Shown piece by piece: positions 1 through 5,316 of a stretch of DNA of 6,342 bases (the stretch's first letter is position 1; each line of letters starts with the position of its first letter). The translations under genes were made by a program, and so were the position numbers. Origin of the DNA: Verrucomicrobiota bacterium (GTDB lineage: Bacteria; Verrucomicrobiota; Verrucomicrobiia; Opitutales; Opitutaceae); contig JAEWNN010000141.1 of the NCBI GenBank assembly GCA_023457035.1, positions 1-6,342 of the forward strand, written 5' to 3'. The notes beneath the pieces were generated by a model. That model was given only the letters and a program-made list of their open reading frames with translations, was not told the origin of the DNA and did no database searches.

Positions 1-65
<65 letters not shown>

Positions 66-88
66 AGAGTAACGGCCGGTTTCGAGCC

Positions 89-460
89 ATGCCCATCTCC
101 CACACGATCGAAGGCCGGATTGTCCACGTGAGTTGGACGGGTGTGATCACGAATGCGGATCTGGCGGCGGTCGGTGCGCTGATGCCGCGGCTGGCGCAGG
201 AGTTGGGCTTCGTGCCGCACTTGCTCAACACCTACGATGGGGTGACGGGCTCCGACTTCGATCCGGAGACGATCTACGCCGAATCGATGCGGCGTCGCCA
301 CCAACCCATTCCACCGCTGGCCAAGTCGGCGATGGTGGCCCCCACCCCGGTGGATTTGGCGATGACGCGCGTGATTCAGGCGATGAATCGCGACCCCCGC
401 CTGCAGATGGAGATCTTCAGTTCCGAGGCCGAGTCGCGGGCGTGGCTGGCCGAGTGGTAG
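89..460 (+). CDS. SpoIIAA/STAS-like domain protein, 123 aa
   Basis: This is a small, soluble, single-domain protein without signal peptide or membrane segment. Its order of elements fits the SpoIIAA-like (STAS-related) proteins often annotated as hypothetical: an N-terminal strand pair (residues 7-19, ending WTGVIT), a helix (23-40), a central strand (43-50, HLLNTYDG), a helix near 60-71, a strand 'KSAMVAP' at 79-85, a helix with 'AMTRVIQAM' at 91-99, a strand near 105-110 and a final helix (112-121, ending AWLAEW). Family members are thought to be small alpha/beta proteins, some related to anti-anti-sigma factors and some to lipid-binding SEC14-like folds. No phosphorylatable serine in an anti-anti-sigma motif is evident, so partner and role are unknown. 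ATG at 89 is preceded only by a weak GAG. The gene converges on the solute-binding protein gene, with 38 bases between the stops. Confidence 0.75.
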   Translation: MPISHTIEGRIVHVSWTGVITNADLAAVGALMPRLAQELGFVPHLLNTYDGVTGSDFDPETIYAESMRRRHQPIPPLAKSAMVAPTPVDLAMTRVIQAMNRDPRLQMEIFSSEAESRAWLAEW

Positions 461-470
461 GGGGGCCGAG

Positions 471-497
471 GACCCGGAGCGCGCCCTACGCCGGGTC
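471..497. terminator. GC-rich stem between convergent genes, possible bidirectional terminator
   Basis: GACCCGG at 471-477 and CCGGGTC at 491-497 form a perfect 7-bp stem around a 13-nt loop. It sits 10 bases past the TAG of the STAS-like gene and one base past the stop of the opposing solute-binding protein gene, where a shared terminator would be expected. Neither side has a T-run, so it is not a classical intrinsic terminator. Position is the main support; the DNA is GC-rich enough for such stems to arise by chance. Confidence 0.35.
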
Positions 498-498
498 G

Positions 499-1266
499 TC
501 ACTGCCAGTCGCGCAGGCCGTAGCGCTGGAGCAGTTTCGCGAGTTCGCCGGACTTGCGCAGGCCACGGATACCCTCGTCGAGCAGACTGGCGAAGTGCTG
601 GCCGTCGGCACCGGGGGCGAAGACCACGAAGATCGGGTCGATCGTGCTCTTGAACACGACCTTGAAGCTGGCGCGGTCGAGGTTGTGGCTGCGCAGATAC
701 CAAAGCAGGATCGGCTCCGACTCGGCGACCACGTCGATCTCGCCGTTCTGGAGCTTCGTCATCAGCTCCGCCAGCGGGTCGTCGCCGTCGGCCATGACGA
801 TGTTTTCCTTGTCGGCGTTGTGCTCTAGGTAGCTGTCGAGGGCGGGCCAGTAGGAGTAGCCCTTGATCACGCCGAGCTTACCTTTGCGGAAGGAGACGAT
901 GTTGTCGTAGGTCCATTTGCTGTCGGCGCGGGTGATGAGGCAGACGGCCACCTCGCCGATGGCCTCGCTGGGCACGGTCATGCCGTCGCCCTCCTGCTTG
1001 TTGGCGCCGATGGCGCCCGAACGCTCGCCGGCCTTGACGGCCGCCAGCGCGTCCTCCCACGGCATGGTCTCGTATTCGACTTTTATGCCCTGCGGCTCGA
1101 ACACGGTGCGGGCCAGCTCGACCACGTAACCGGGCTTTGGATCCGCTGGATCCCCGTTGTAGGGCATCCACCGGTCGGCGCAGAGGCGGACCGTGGGCTG
1201 GGCGGTCGCGGCGGTGATCAGCGAGGAGAAGAGGGCGGCGAGCAGACCGAGACGGGGCAGGTGCAT
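499..1266 (-). CDS. Periplasmic solute-binding protein, SBP family 3 (orphan)
   Basis: The 255-aa product is a secreted or periplasmic ligand-binding protein of the bacterial extracellular solute-binding family 3 (amino-acid ABC-transporter type). Residues 1-22 form a Sec signal peptide: a basic start, a Leu/Ala-rich core and a probable ATA|Q cleavage after residue 22. Family features follow: 'WMPYN' (33-37), 'PGYVVELA' (45-52), 'MPWEDALAAVKAGE' (68-81), the second-lobe strand 'KLGVIKGYSYWP' (130-141), 'NGEIDVVAESEP' (174-185) and the typical C-terminal helix 'LRKSGELAKLLQRYGLRDW' (236-254). The length is normal for the family. The ligand-contacting Arg that usually follows the first-lobe 'T.eR' motif is not obvious; that region reads 'ANKQEGDGMTVPSEAIG' (88-104). 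The ligand may therefore not be a standard amino acid. No permease or ATPase gene adjoins it. I chose ATG at 1266, preceded by GGAA at a good distance, over an in-frame TTG at 1278 that would add four residues before the signal peptide. Confidence 0.88.
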   Translation of the reverse strand: MHLPRLGLLAALFSSLITAATAQPTVRLCADRWMPYNGDPADPKPGYVVELARTVFEPQGIKVEYETMPWEDALAAVKAGERSGAIGANKQEGDGMTVPSEAIGEVAVCLITRADSKWTYDNIVSFRKGKLGVIKGYSYWPALDSYLEHNADKENIVMADGDDPLAELMTKLQNGEIDVVAESEPILLWYLRSHNLDRASFKVVFKSTIDPIFVVFAPGADGQHFASLLDEGIRGLRKSGELAKLLQRYGLRDWQ

Positions 1267-1289
1267 GACGCGTTCCAATCGGCCGAAGG

Positions 1290-1314
1290 GGCGTTTTCTT
1301 CATACGAAAACGCC
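1290..1314. promoter_or_regulatory. Perfect 9-bp inverted repeat upstream of the solute-binding protein gene
   Basis: GGCGTTTTC (1290-1298) and GAAAACGCC (1306-1314) are exact inverted copies around a 7-base spacer. The nearer arm is 23 bases upstream of the ATG at 1266. The arms hold runs of T and A in otherwise GC-rich DNA, which makes a chance origin less likely. On the minus strand the spacer overlaps TATGAA, a 4/6 match to a sigma70 -10 box, but I found no convincing -35 box at the right distance. The repeat could be an operator for a dimeric repressor or a 5'-leader hairpin. No T-tract follows, so it is not a good intrinsic terminator. Confidence 0.5.
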
Positions 1315-1518
1315 GAGTACACCCCGGCCCGCGCGAAGGATCGACCGAGAGGAACTCCCTGCGCTCCAGCCGCCGTCGCGCGAGCAGATCGGGTGCTTTT
1401 CGCGCCGGCGGGCGGGGTCGAGGGAGGTGCGCAGTGCCTCGTGGCCGGGAAGGGGGATGGTGATCGGTTGCAGGACGAGTGCTTGCCGGGACACGACGGA
1501 GGGACCTTCGATCGCGGT
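1315..1518. other. Non-coding stretch between MFS and solute-binding protein genes
   Basis: The whole gap between the two minus-strand genes is 309 bases (1267-1575). Apart from the inverted repeat near its left end and the stem near its right end, I see no gene, tRNA or repeat in it. Open frames cross it on both strands, but they look like the spurious frames expected in high-GC DNA: Arg/Pro/Gly/Ser-rich, with no recognisable family. The promoter of the solute-binding protein gene should lie in the left part. Confidence 0.5.
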
Positions 1519-1563
1519 GCCGGACGCGCAACCCCGAAGGGGCGGTCGAGCCGCAGGTCCGGC
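1519..1563 (-). terminator. Stem structure 12 nt after the MFS gene, possible terminator
   Basis: GCCGGAC (1519-1525) and GTCCGGC (1557-1563) form a perfect 7-bp outer stem. It encloses a short CCCC-GAA-GGGG hairpin (1532-1542). The structure begins 12 bases after the MFS stop codon on the minus strand and has no T-run, so termination is only suggested by position. It may equally be chance pairing in GC-rich DNA. Confidence 0.3.
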
Positions 1564-1575
1564 GGGCGCCCGACC

Positions 1576-2748
1576 TCAGCTGATACGATCGAGGCGGCGG
1601 ATACCGAGGACGAGCAGGACGACGCCGAGCGCGACGGCCCAGACCACCGCGTCGAGGGAGACGGCGTCGCCGAGCCAGCCGGCGGCGGCGGGGAAGAGCG
1701 CGGCACCGATGCAGGCGGCCCCGGATTGTCGGCCGATGATCGTGAAGACGGCGTCGGGCTGGAAGCGGCGCGGGACCTCGTGCATGAGCCCGGGGAAGAT
1801 CGGCGCCATGCCGACACCGGTCAGGATGAGCGCGGCGGCGGCGAAGGGCGCGGAGCCGGCCTGCGAAAACAGGAGAATCCCGATCAGGGCGAGCAGCGCG
1901 CCGCCGGTCACGAGACGACGATTGCCCCAGCGGTCGACAACGAAGCCGGTGGCGATGCGCCCGCCGGTGATCGCGGCGTAGAAGAGCGAGGCGCAGACGC
2001 CGGCCTCGGCCTGCGGAATCCCGCGGCCGACCACGAGGATCGAGGTCGCCCAGAGGCCGGTCGAACCCTCGGCGGCGACGTAGAGCATGAAGAGCAGCGC
2101 CGAGAGCCAGCCGGCCTCGGAATGGGCCGGGTGGAGGGGCGCGGTCGGCGGAGCATCCGAGGTCGAGGCGGCGGCCGGGCGCGCGGCGGGGCCCCCCGTC
2201 CAGAGCCGCAGCGTGAGCAGGAAGACGGTCGCGAGCCCGAGCTGGAGGCTGCCGATCAGCAGGTAGCCGCCGCGCCAGCCGTGGCTGGTCGCCAGAAACT
2301 GGGTGATGAGCAGCGGACCGGTGGTGGCGCCGATGCCCCAGCAGGCGTGCAGCCAGTTCATGTGCCGGCCGGTGTAGTGGCGGGCGACATAGCCGTTGAG
2401 GGCGGCGTCGACGGCGCCGGCGCCTAGGCCGAGCGGCACGGCGGCGACGATCAGCCAGGCGAACCGGGGCGCCTGCGAAGTGAGCACGAGCGCGCCGCCG
2501 GTGAGCAGGCAGCTCATGAGCACGACGGGGCCGGTGGTGAAACGCCGGAGGATGGGGCCGCTGGAGAAGCTGGCGACGGCGGAGAGCAGGGTGCCCACCA
2601 CCATGATCCAGCCGGCGGCCTTGAGCGGCTGCGCGAGATCGAGGTGCATCCGCGGCCAGGCGACGCCGAGCGTGCCGTCGGGCAGCCCGAGGCTGATGTA
2701 GCCGGCGTAGATGAGCGGCAGCAGGAAGAGGGCGGCGCGGCGGGACAC
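1576..2748 (-). CDS. MFS transporter, 12 TM, FucP-like
   Basis: The 390-aa product is an inner-membrane major facilitator superfamily protein with about twelve hydrophobic segments, roughly at 5-25, 43-62, 73-92, 97-120, 133-152, 161-182, then 213-232, 236-256, 278-296, 300-320, 334-356 and 363-383. A hydrophilic Ala/Pro-rich linker (184-212) separates the halves. 'GAGAVDAALNGYVA' (109-122) and 'MNWLHACWGIGATTGPLL' (130-147) resemble the fucose-permease-like (FucP/COG0738-type) branch. 'GGRIATGFVVDRWGNRR' (262-278) is the second-half counterpart of the MFS A motif. The substrate cannot be read from the sequence; a sugar or other small metabolite is a guess. The start is GTG at 2748 with no recognisable ribosome-binding site; I saw no ATG in frame in the roughly 70 bases upstream. 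It lies 96 bases downstream of the RNase PH gene on the same strand. Confidence 0.88.
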   Translation of the reverse strand: MSRRAALFLLPLIYAGYISLGLPDGTLGVAWPRMHLDLAQPLKAAGWIMVVGTLLSAVASFSSGPILRRFTTGPVVLMSCLLTGGALVLTSQAPRFAWLIVAAVPLGLGAGAVDAALNGYVARHYTGRHMNWLHACWGIGATTGPLLITQFLATSHGWRGGYLLIGSLQLGLATVFLLTLRLWTGGPAARPAAASTSDAPPTAPLHPAHSEAGWLSALLFMLYVAAEGSTGLWATSILVVGRGIPQAEAGVCASLFYAAITGGRIATGFVVDRWGNRRLVTGGALLALIGILLFSQAGSAPFAAAALILTGVGMAPIFPGLMHEVPRRFQPDAVFTIIGRQSGAACIGAALFPAAAGWLGDAVSLDAVVWAVALGVVLLVLGIRRLDRIS

Positions 2749-2844
2749 GGCGGAAGCGGGATGAGCGACAGGCGATCCGAATCGCGAGCCGGCGCCGCCA
2801 TTGCGACACCCGCGCTCGCTGGTCGGGAGCGGAGGACTTGGACC

Positions 2845-3630
2845 TTAACGCCCGCCGAGACCGCCGAGGCTCAGCCCGGCGAGGTTGCCGAGCAGGCGTT
2901 TGGCGAGGAACTCGGTCTGCTTGGCGGAGAGCTCTTTGAGGCCGCGCTGGGCGAGGGCGATGAGGGAGGTGAGCTGGTCCTGGGTGAAGGTGGCCTCCTC
3001 GCCGGTGCCCTGCACCTCGACGAAGTTGCCGCGGCCGGTCATGACGACGTTGAAGTCGACCTCGGCGTCCTTGTCCTCGACGTAGTTGAGATCGAGGATC
3101 TCGCGATTGTCGAAGAGCCCGACGCTCACGGCGGCGACGGAGTCGGTGAAGGGGTTGTCCGCGATCTTCTTCTCGGCGATGAACTTCTCGACCGCCAGCC
3201 GGGCGGCGAGGTAGGCGCCGGTGATCGAGGCGGTGCGGGTGCCTCCGTCGGCCTGGAGGACGTCGCAATCGACCCAGAGGGTGTTGTCGCCGAGTTTCTT
3301 CAGGTCGACGACGGCGCGCAGCGAGCGGCCGATGAGGCGCTGGATCTCGACGGTGCGGCCGTCGAGTTTGCCCCGGGAGATGTCGCGGGCCTTCCGGTCG
3401 AGCGTGCTGTAGGGAAGCATCGAGTACTCGGCGGAGAGCCAGCCGCCGGTCACGCCCTGCTGGCGCATCCACGTCGGCACCTTGGGCTCGATCATCGCCG
3501 CGCAGATGACGCGGGTGTTGCCGAAGGAGACGAGCACGGAGCCGTCGGCGTTGGGGGCGATGTCGGGCTGGAAAGCGATGGGCCGGAGCTGGTCGGGGCG
3601 ACGGCCGTCGGGACGGGCGAATTCGGTCAT
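2845..3630 (-). CDS. rph: Ribonuclease PH
   Basis: RNase PH is a cytoplasmic, ring-forming phosphorolytic 3'-5' exoribonuclease that trims the 3' ends of tRNA precursors using inorganic phosphate and releases nucleoside diphosphates. The 261-aa product carries the family signatures in order: 'RPDGRRPDQLRP' (6-17), 'WLSAEYSMLP' (64-73), 'RGKLDGRTVEIQRLIGRSLRAVVDL' starting at 86 with the phosphate-site Arg86, 'DCDVLQADGGTRT' (121-133) with the conserved GGTR, 'ITGAY' (136-140) and 'LDLNYVEDKDAEVDFNVVMTG' (179-199) with the metal-site acidic residues near D186 and D192. It is about 20 residues longer than the E. coli enzyme (from memory, 238 aa), ending in a Leu/Gly-rich tail. I chose ATG at 3630 because the conserved N-terminus follows at once; an in-frame TTG at 3642 would add only MSPA. 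No rdgB-type pyrophosphatase gene, a common partner, follows. Confidence 0.97.
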   Translation of the reverse strand: MTEFARPDGRRPDQLRPIAFQPDIAPNADGSVLVSFGNTRVICAAMIEPKVPTWMRQQGVTGGWLSAEYSMLPYSTLDRKARDISRGKLDGRTVEIQRLIGRSLRAVVDLKKLGDNTLWVDCDVLQADGGTRTASITGAYLAARLAVEKFIAEKKIADNPFTDSVAAVSVGLFDNREILDLNYVEDKDAEVDFNVVMTGRGNFVEVQGTGEEATFTQDQLTSLIALAQRGLKELSAKQTEFLAKRLLGNLAGLSLGGLGGR

Positions 3631-3677
3631 CGCGGGACTCAACGGCGCGCGTCGCCGGGGAGCAAGCGCAGAGGCGG

Positions 3678-3713
3678 CGCGGCGGCCCTGGGCTGGGGCA
3701 CGGGGCCGCCGCG
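3678..3713 (-). terminator. Perfect 11-bp GC stem after the HPt gene, probable terminator or attenuator
   Basis: CGCGGCGGCCC (3678-3688) and GGGCCGCCGCG (3703-3713) pair perfectly around a 14-nt loop, and a G-T pair can lengthen the stem. It begins 18 bases after the HPt stop on the minus strand and ends 47 bases before the rph ATG. It would be very stable in RNA. No T-run follows, so it may be a terminator working without a U-tract, a processing or stability element, or a leader hairpin of rph. Confidence 0.45.
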
Positions 3714-3731
3714 GGGCCGGAGGGTTGCCGC

Positions 3732-4121
3732 TCAGGCGCTGGCTTCGGCGATCTGCGCGCGGGCGCAGTCGAACTCGTCCTGCATCTCGGCGAGCAGGAC
3801 TTCGGCCTCGGCGGGGAGTTCGATCTCGAGTTCGAGTAGCCGGCCGAGTTCGGAGAGGCGCACGATGCCGAGGTTGGCGCAGCTGCCCTTGAGGGCGTGG
3901 GCGGCGGCCTTGAGCGCTTGGCGATCGGCGGCGGCCAACGCTTGGCGGATGCCGTCAAGGTGCCGCACGGTGTCGTCCTCCCAACTGCCGAACATCTCGC
4001 GCAACACCTCCGGTCCGGCCTCGGTGCAGAGTTCGCGCAGTTCCTCCAGCCGGGCGGCGTCGAGGGTCGGCAGGCCGGGGGCGTGCCGGAGGGGATCGGA
4101 CGGTACGGGCGGCGGAGGCAT
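3732..4121 (-). CDS. Orphan HPt (histidine phosphotransfer) domain protein
   Basis: The 129-aa product is a stand-alone Hpt four-helix-bundle protein that would relay phosphate between a hybrid histidine kinase and a response-regulator receiver domain in the cytoplasm. The diagnostic segment 'AAAHALKGSCANLGIVRLSELGRLLE' (72-97) holds the phospho-acceptor His75 in the AHxLKGS...LG pattern. Preceding helices run at about 22-35 (LDAARLEELRELCTE), 36-50 and 51-66; the last helix covers about 103-125. Residues 1-18 are Pro-rich and probably disordered. I chose ATG at 4121, which gives the usual family length. The frame stays open upstream to 4385, but that part is Arg/Pro-rich and looks non-coding. 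No histidine kinase or receiver gene is in the window, so its partners must be encoded elsewhere. No clear ribosome-binding site precedes it. Confidence 0.88.
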   Translation of the reverse strand: MPPPPVPSDPLRHAPGLPTLDAARLEELRELCTEAGPEVLREMFGSWEDDTVRHLDGIRQALAAADRQALKAAAHALKGSCANLGIVRLSELGRLLELEIELPAEAEVLLAEMQDEFDCARAQIAEASA

Positions 4122-4331
4122 GGCGGTGCGGGGGACATCGGACCGGATGCCCCGCGGCTTAACCGGAGAATGTTGCGTGCGAACCCCGCGCTCGGGTTGC
4201 GAAGTCGGGTGGGGGCCACAGCCGGCCCGCGAGCGGTCCATCGCACCCGTTGCCGGCCCATTAGTTCGCTGTATTCTGGCGCGCGGCCGGCGCAGGTGTC
4301 CTGAAACTTCGATTCGCTTCCGGCAATTTCG

Positions 4332-4361
4332 TTTACATGCTTTCGCCCCGATTGGTTTAGT
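4332..4361 (+). promoter_or_regulatory. Sigma70-like promoter candidate for the ACIII operon
   Basis: TTTACA at 4332-4337 (5/6 match to TTGACA) and TTTAGT at 4356-4361 (4/6 match to TATAAT) are 18 bases apart. They sit in the only AT-richer stretch (about 4311-4361) of the divergent intergenic region. Transcription would begin near 4368, about 34 bases before the GTG of the small leader gene. A weaker pair, TTGCCG at 4250 and TATTCT at 4272, has 16-base spacing. The rest of 4122-4401 should also hold the HPt promoter on the other strand, for which I found no convincing boxes. Confidence 0.45.
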
Positions 4362-4401
4362 CGTCCCGCCCAACCCACCCGCCACTCACACGCCACTTCC
4401 C

Positions 4402-4599
4402 GTGAGAACCCCGGATACGCGCAAAACTTTCCTCTCGAAACTGGCTTTGTTCGCGGTCGCCGCCGGCACGATGCCGGGGCTGCTGTGGCGGCGGTGGGCG
4501 GCAGCCCCCACGGCGCCCCGGGCGGACCCGGTCGCCGACGCCCCGATCGCCCTGCGTCCCGACCACCGGGCGGTGGCCCGTGAGGCCGAACGTGGCTGA
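4402..4599 (+). CDS. Small protein with RK-variant Tat-like N-terminus, upstream of actA
   Basis: The reading is a 65-aa protein starting at GTG. Residues 6-12 (TRKTFLS) resemble a twin-arginine motif with Lys in place of the second Arg. A hydrophobic stretch follows (13-28, about LALFAVAAGTMPGLL), then WRRW and an Ala/Pro/Arg-rich hydrophilic tail (34-65). This looks like an exported or membrane-anchored small protein. Codon choice (acc, ccg, acg, ctc, gtc, gcc) fits real coding. It is co-directional with actA, ends 54 bases before it and lies just after the promoter candidate. I have an impression of similar short 'TRKxFL' proteins in Opitutaceae-like genomes but cannot confirm it here. Its function is unknown: it may assist assembly of the complex or be an unrelated periplasmic peptide. 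There is no recognisable ribosome-binding site. The frame is open far upstream, so the start is chosen from the signal-like sequence; ATG at 4471 would lose that signal. Confidence 0.6.
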   Translation: MRTPDTRKTFLSKLALFAVAAGTMPGLLWRRWAAAPTAPRADPVADAPIALRPDHRAVAREAERG

Positions 4600-4653
4600 A
4601 CCTCTCCCCGCCCCCCACACCCGCATCCTCTCGCCCCACCGCATCCCCGGCTC

Positions 4654-5316
4654 ATGTCGAAGGTCTTTCCCCCAGCGGCCAACCGCCTCCCGCTCCAGAT
4701 CGCCTTGGTCGCGATCGTGCTCGGCGGGCTGGTGACGGCCGGCGTCACCTACTATTTCACGCCGAAGTATACACGGGTTGGGTACGAGCCGGTCCAGCCG
4801 GTGCCCTTCAACCACGCGCTGCACACCGGCCAGCTCGGCCTCGACTGCCGCTACTGCCACACCGGGGTCGACCAAGGACCGCATTCCACCGTGCCGTCGG
4901 CGCAGACGTGCATGAACTGCCACAGCATCATCAAGAAGGACAGTCCGCTGCTGGCCCCGGTGCGCGCCAGCTTCGACTCGGGCGATCCCGTGCCGTGGGT
5001 GAAGATTCACCAGGCGCCCGACTTCGTGTTCTTCAACCATGCCGTGCACGTCGCGCGCGGCGTGTCGTGCGTCGAGTGCCACGGCAACCTCACCCAGACC
5101 GCCGAGGGCGAGACCGTCGCGCAGCGCCAGCCGCTGAGCATGTCGTTTTGCCTCGATTGCCATCGCGATCCCGCCAGCCGGATCCGCAACCCGAAGGACG
5201 TCTTCGATCTCAACAGCCAAACCCTCGCCGCGCAGGGCAAGGCCGAGGAGGCCGCCAAGCTGATCGCGCACATGAGAGTGAACCCGCCGCAGAGCTGCAG
5301 CGGCTGCCACCGATGA
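4654..5316 (+). CDS. actA: Alternative complex III pentaheme cytochrome c subunit ActA
   Basis: ActA is the multiheme cytochrome c of alternative complex III, a membrane quinol oxidoreductase that replaces cytochrome bc1 and passes electrons toward a periplasmic carrier or a terminal oxidase. The 220-aa product has one N-terminal hydrophobic segment (about 14-36), an uncleaved anchor leaving the rest in the periplasm. Five CxxCH heme c sites follow, at 65-69 (CRYCH), 86-90 (CMNCH), 139-143 (CVECH), 166-170 (CLDCH) and 215-219 (CSGCH). Two 'FNHAxH' motifs at 52-57 and 127-132 sit before the first and third sites and probably give distal heme ligands. Five sites match the pentaheme ActA type, and actB follows with a 4-base ATGA overlap, which firmly supports the assignment. 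The 54-base leader before ATG 4654 is C-rich and lacks a purine-rich ribosome-binding site. A cytochrome c7/NrfH-like protein is the alternative, made unlikely by the neighbour. Confidence 0.93.
   Translation: MSKVFPPAANRLPLQIALVAIVLGGLVTAGVTYYFTPKYTRVGYEPVQPVPFNHALHTGQLGLDCRYCHTGVDQGPHSTVPSAQTCMNCHSIIKKDSPLLAPVRASFDSGDPVPWVKIHQAPDFVFFNHAVHVARGVSCVECHGNLTQTAEGETVAQRQPLSMSFCLDCHRDPASRIRNPKDVFDLNSQTLAAQGKAEEAAKLIAHMRVNPPQSCSGCHR

Noticed and set aside
1300..1494. Possible small minus-strand gene between MFS and the solute-binding protein genes
   Set aside because: The frame starts at a GTG without a ribosome-binding site, overlaps the perfect inverted repeat at its 3' end and has an Arg/Ser-rich composition with no signal or domain.
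499..2748. Solute-binding protein and MFS gene as one transport system
   Set aside because: Family 3 binding proteins work with ABC permeases, not with MFS carriers, and the two genes are separated by 309 bases with a possible terminator and a possible operator between them.
2749..2844. Small hairpins between rph and MFS (for example 5-bp GCGAT/ATCGC at 2772-2785)
   Set aside because: The stems are only 5 bp in GC-rich DNA with no T-run; they are not distinguishable from chance pairing.
4122..4385. N-terminal extension of the HPt protein to an upstream start
   Set aside because: The extra 88 residues are Arg/Pro/Gly-rich, match no domain and would overlap the promoter candidate on the other strand. 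The protein from 4121 already has the normal length of an HPt domain.
2644..4401. Long plus-strand open frame opposite rph and HPt
   Set aside because: The Gly/Glu/Ala-rich translation is the antisense reading of real genes and shows no family. Only its last part (from 4402) looks like a genuine protein, which I annotated separately.
878..4639. A very long minus-strand open frame (over 1200 codons) crossing several genes
   Set aside because: It runs out of frame through the solute-binding protein, MFS, rph and HPt genes, all of which have clear family signatures in another frame. Its translation is Arg/Pro/Ala-rich with no recognisable domain. Such frames are common in GC-rich DNA, where stop codons are scarce.
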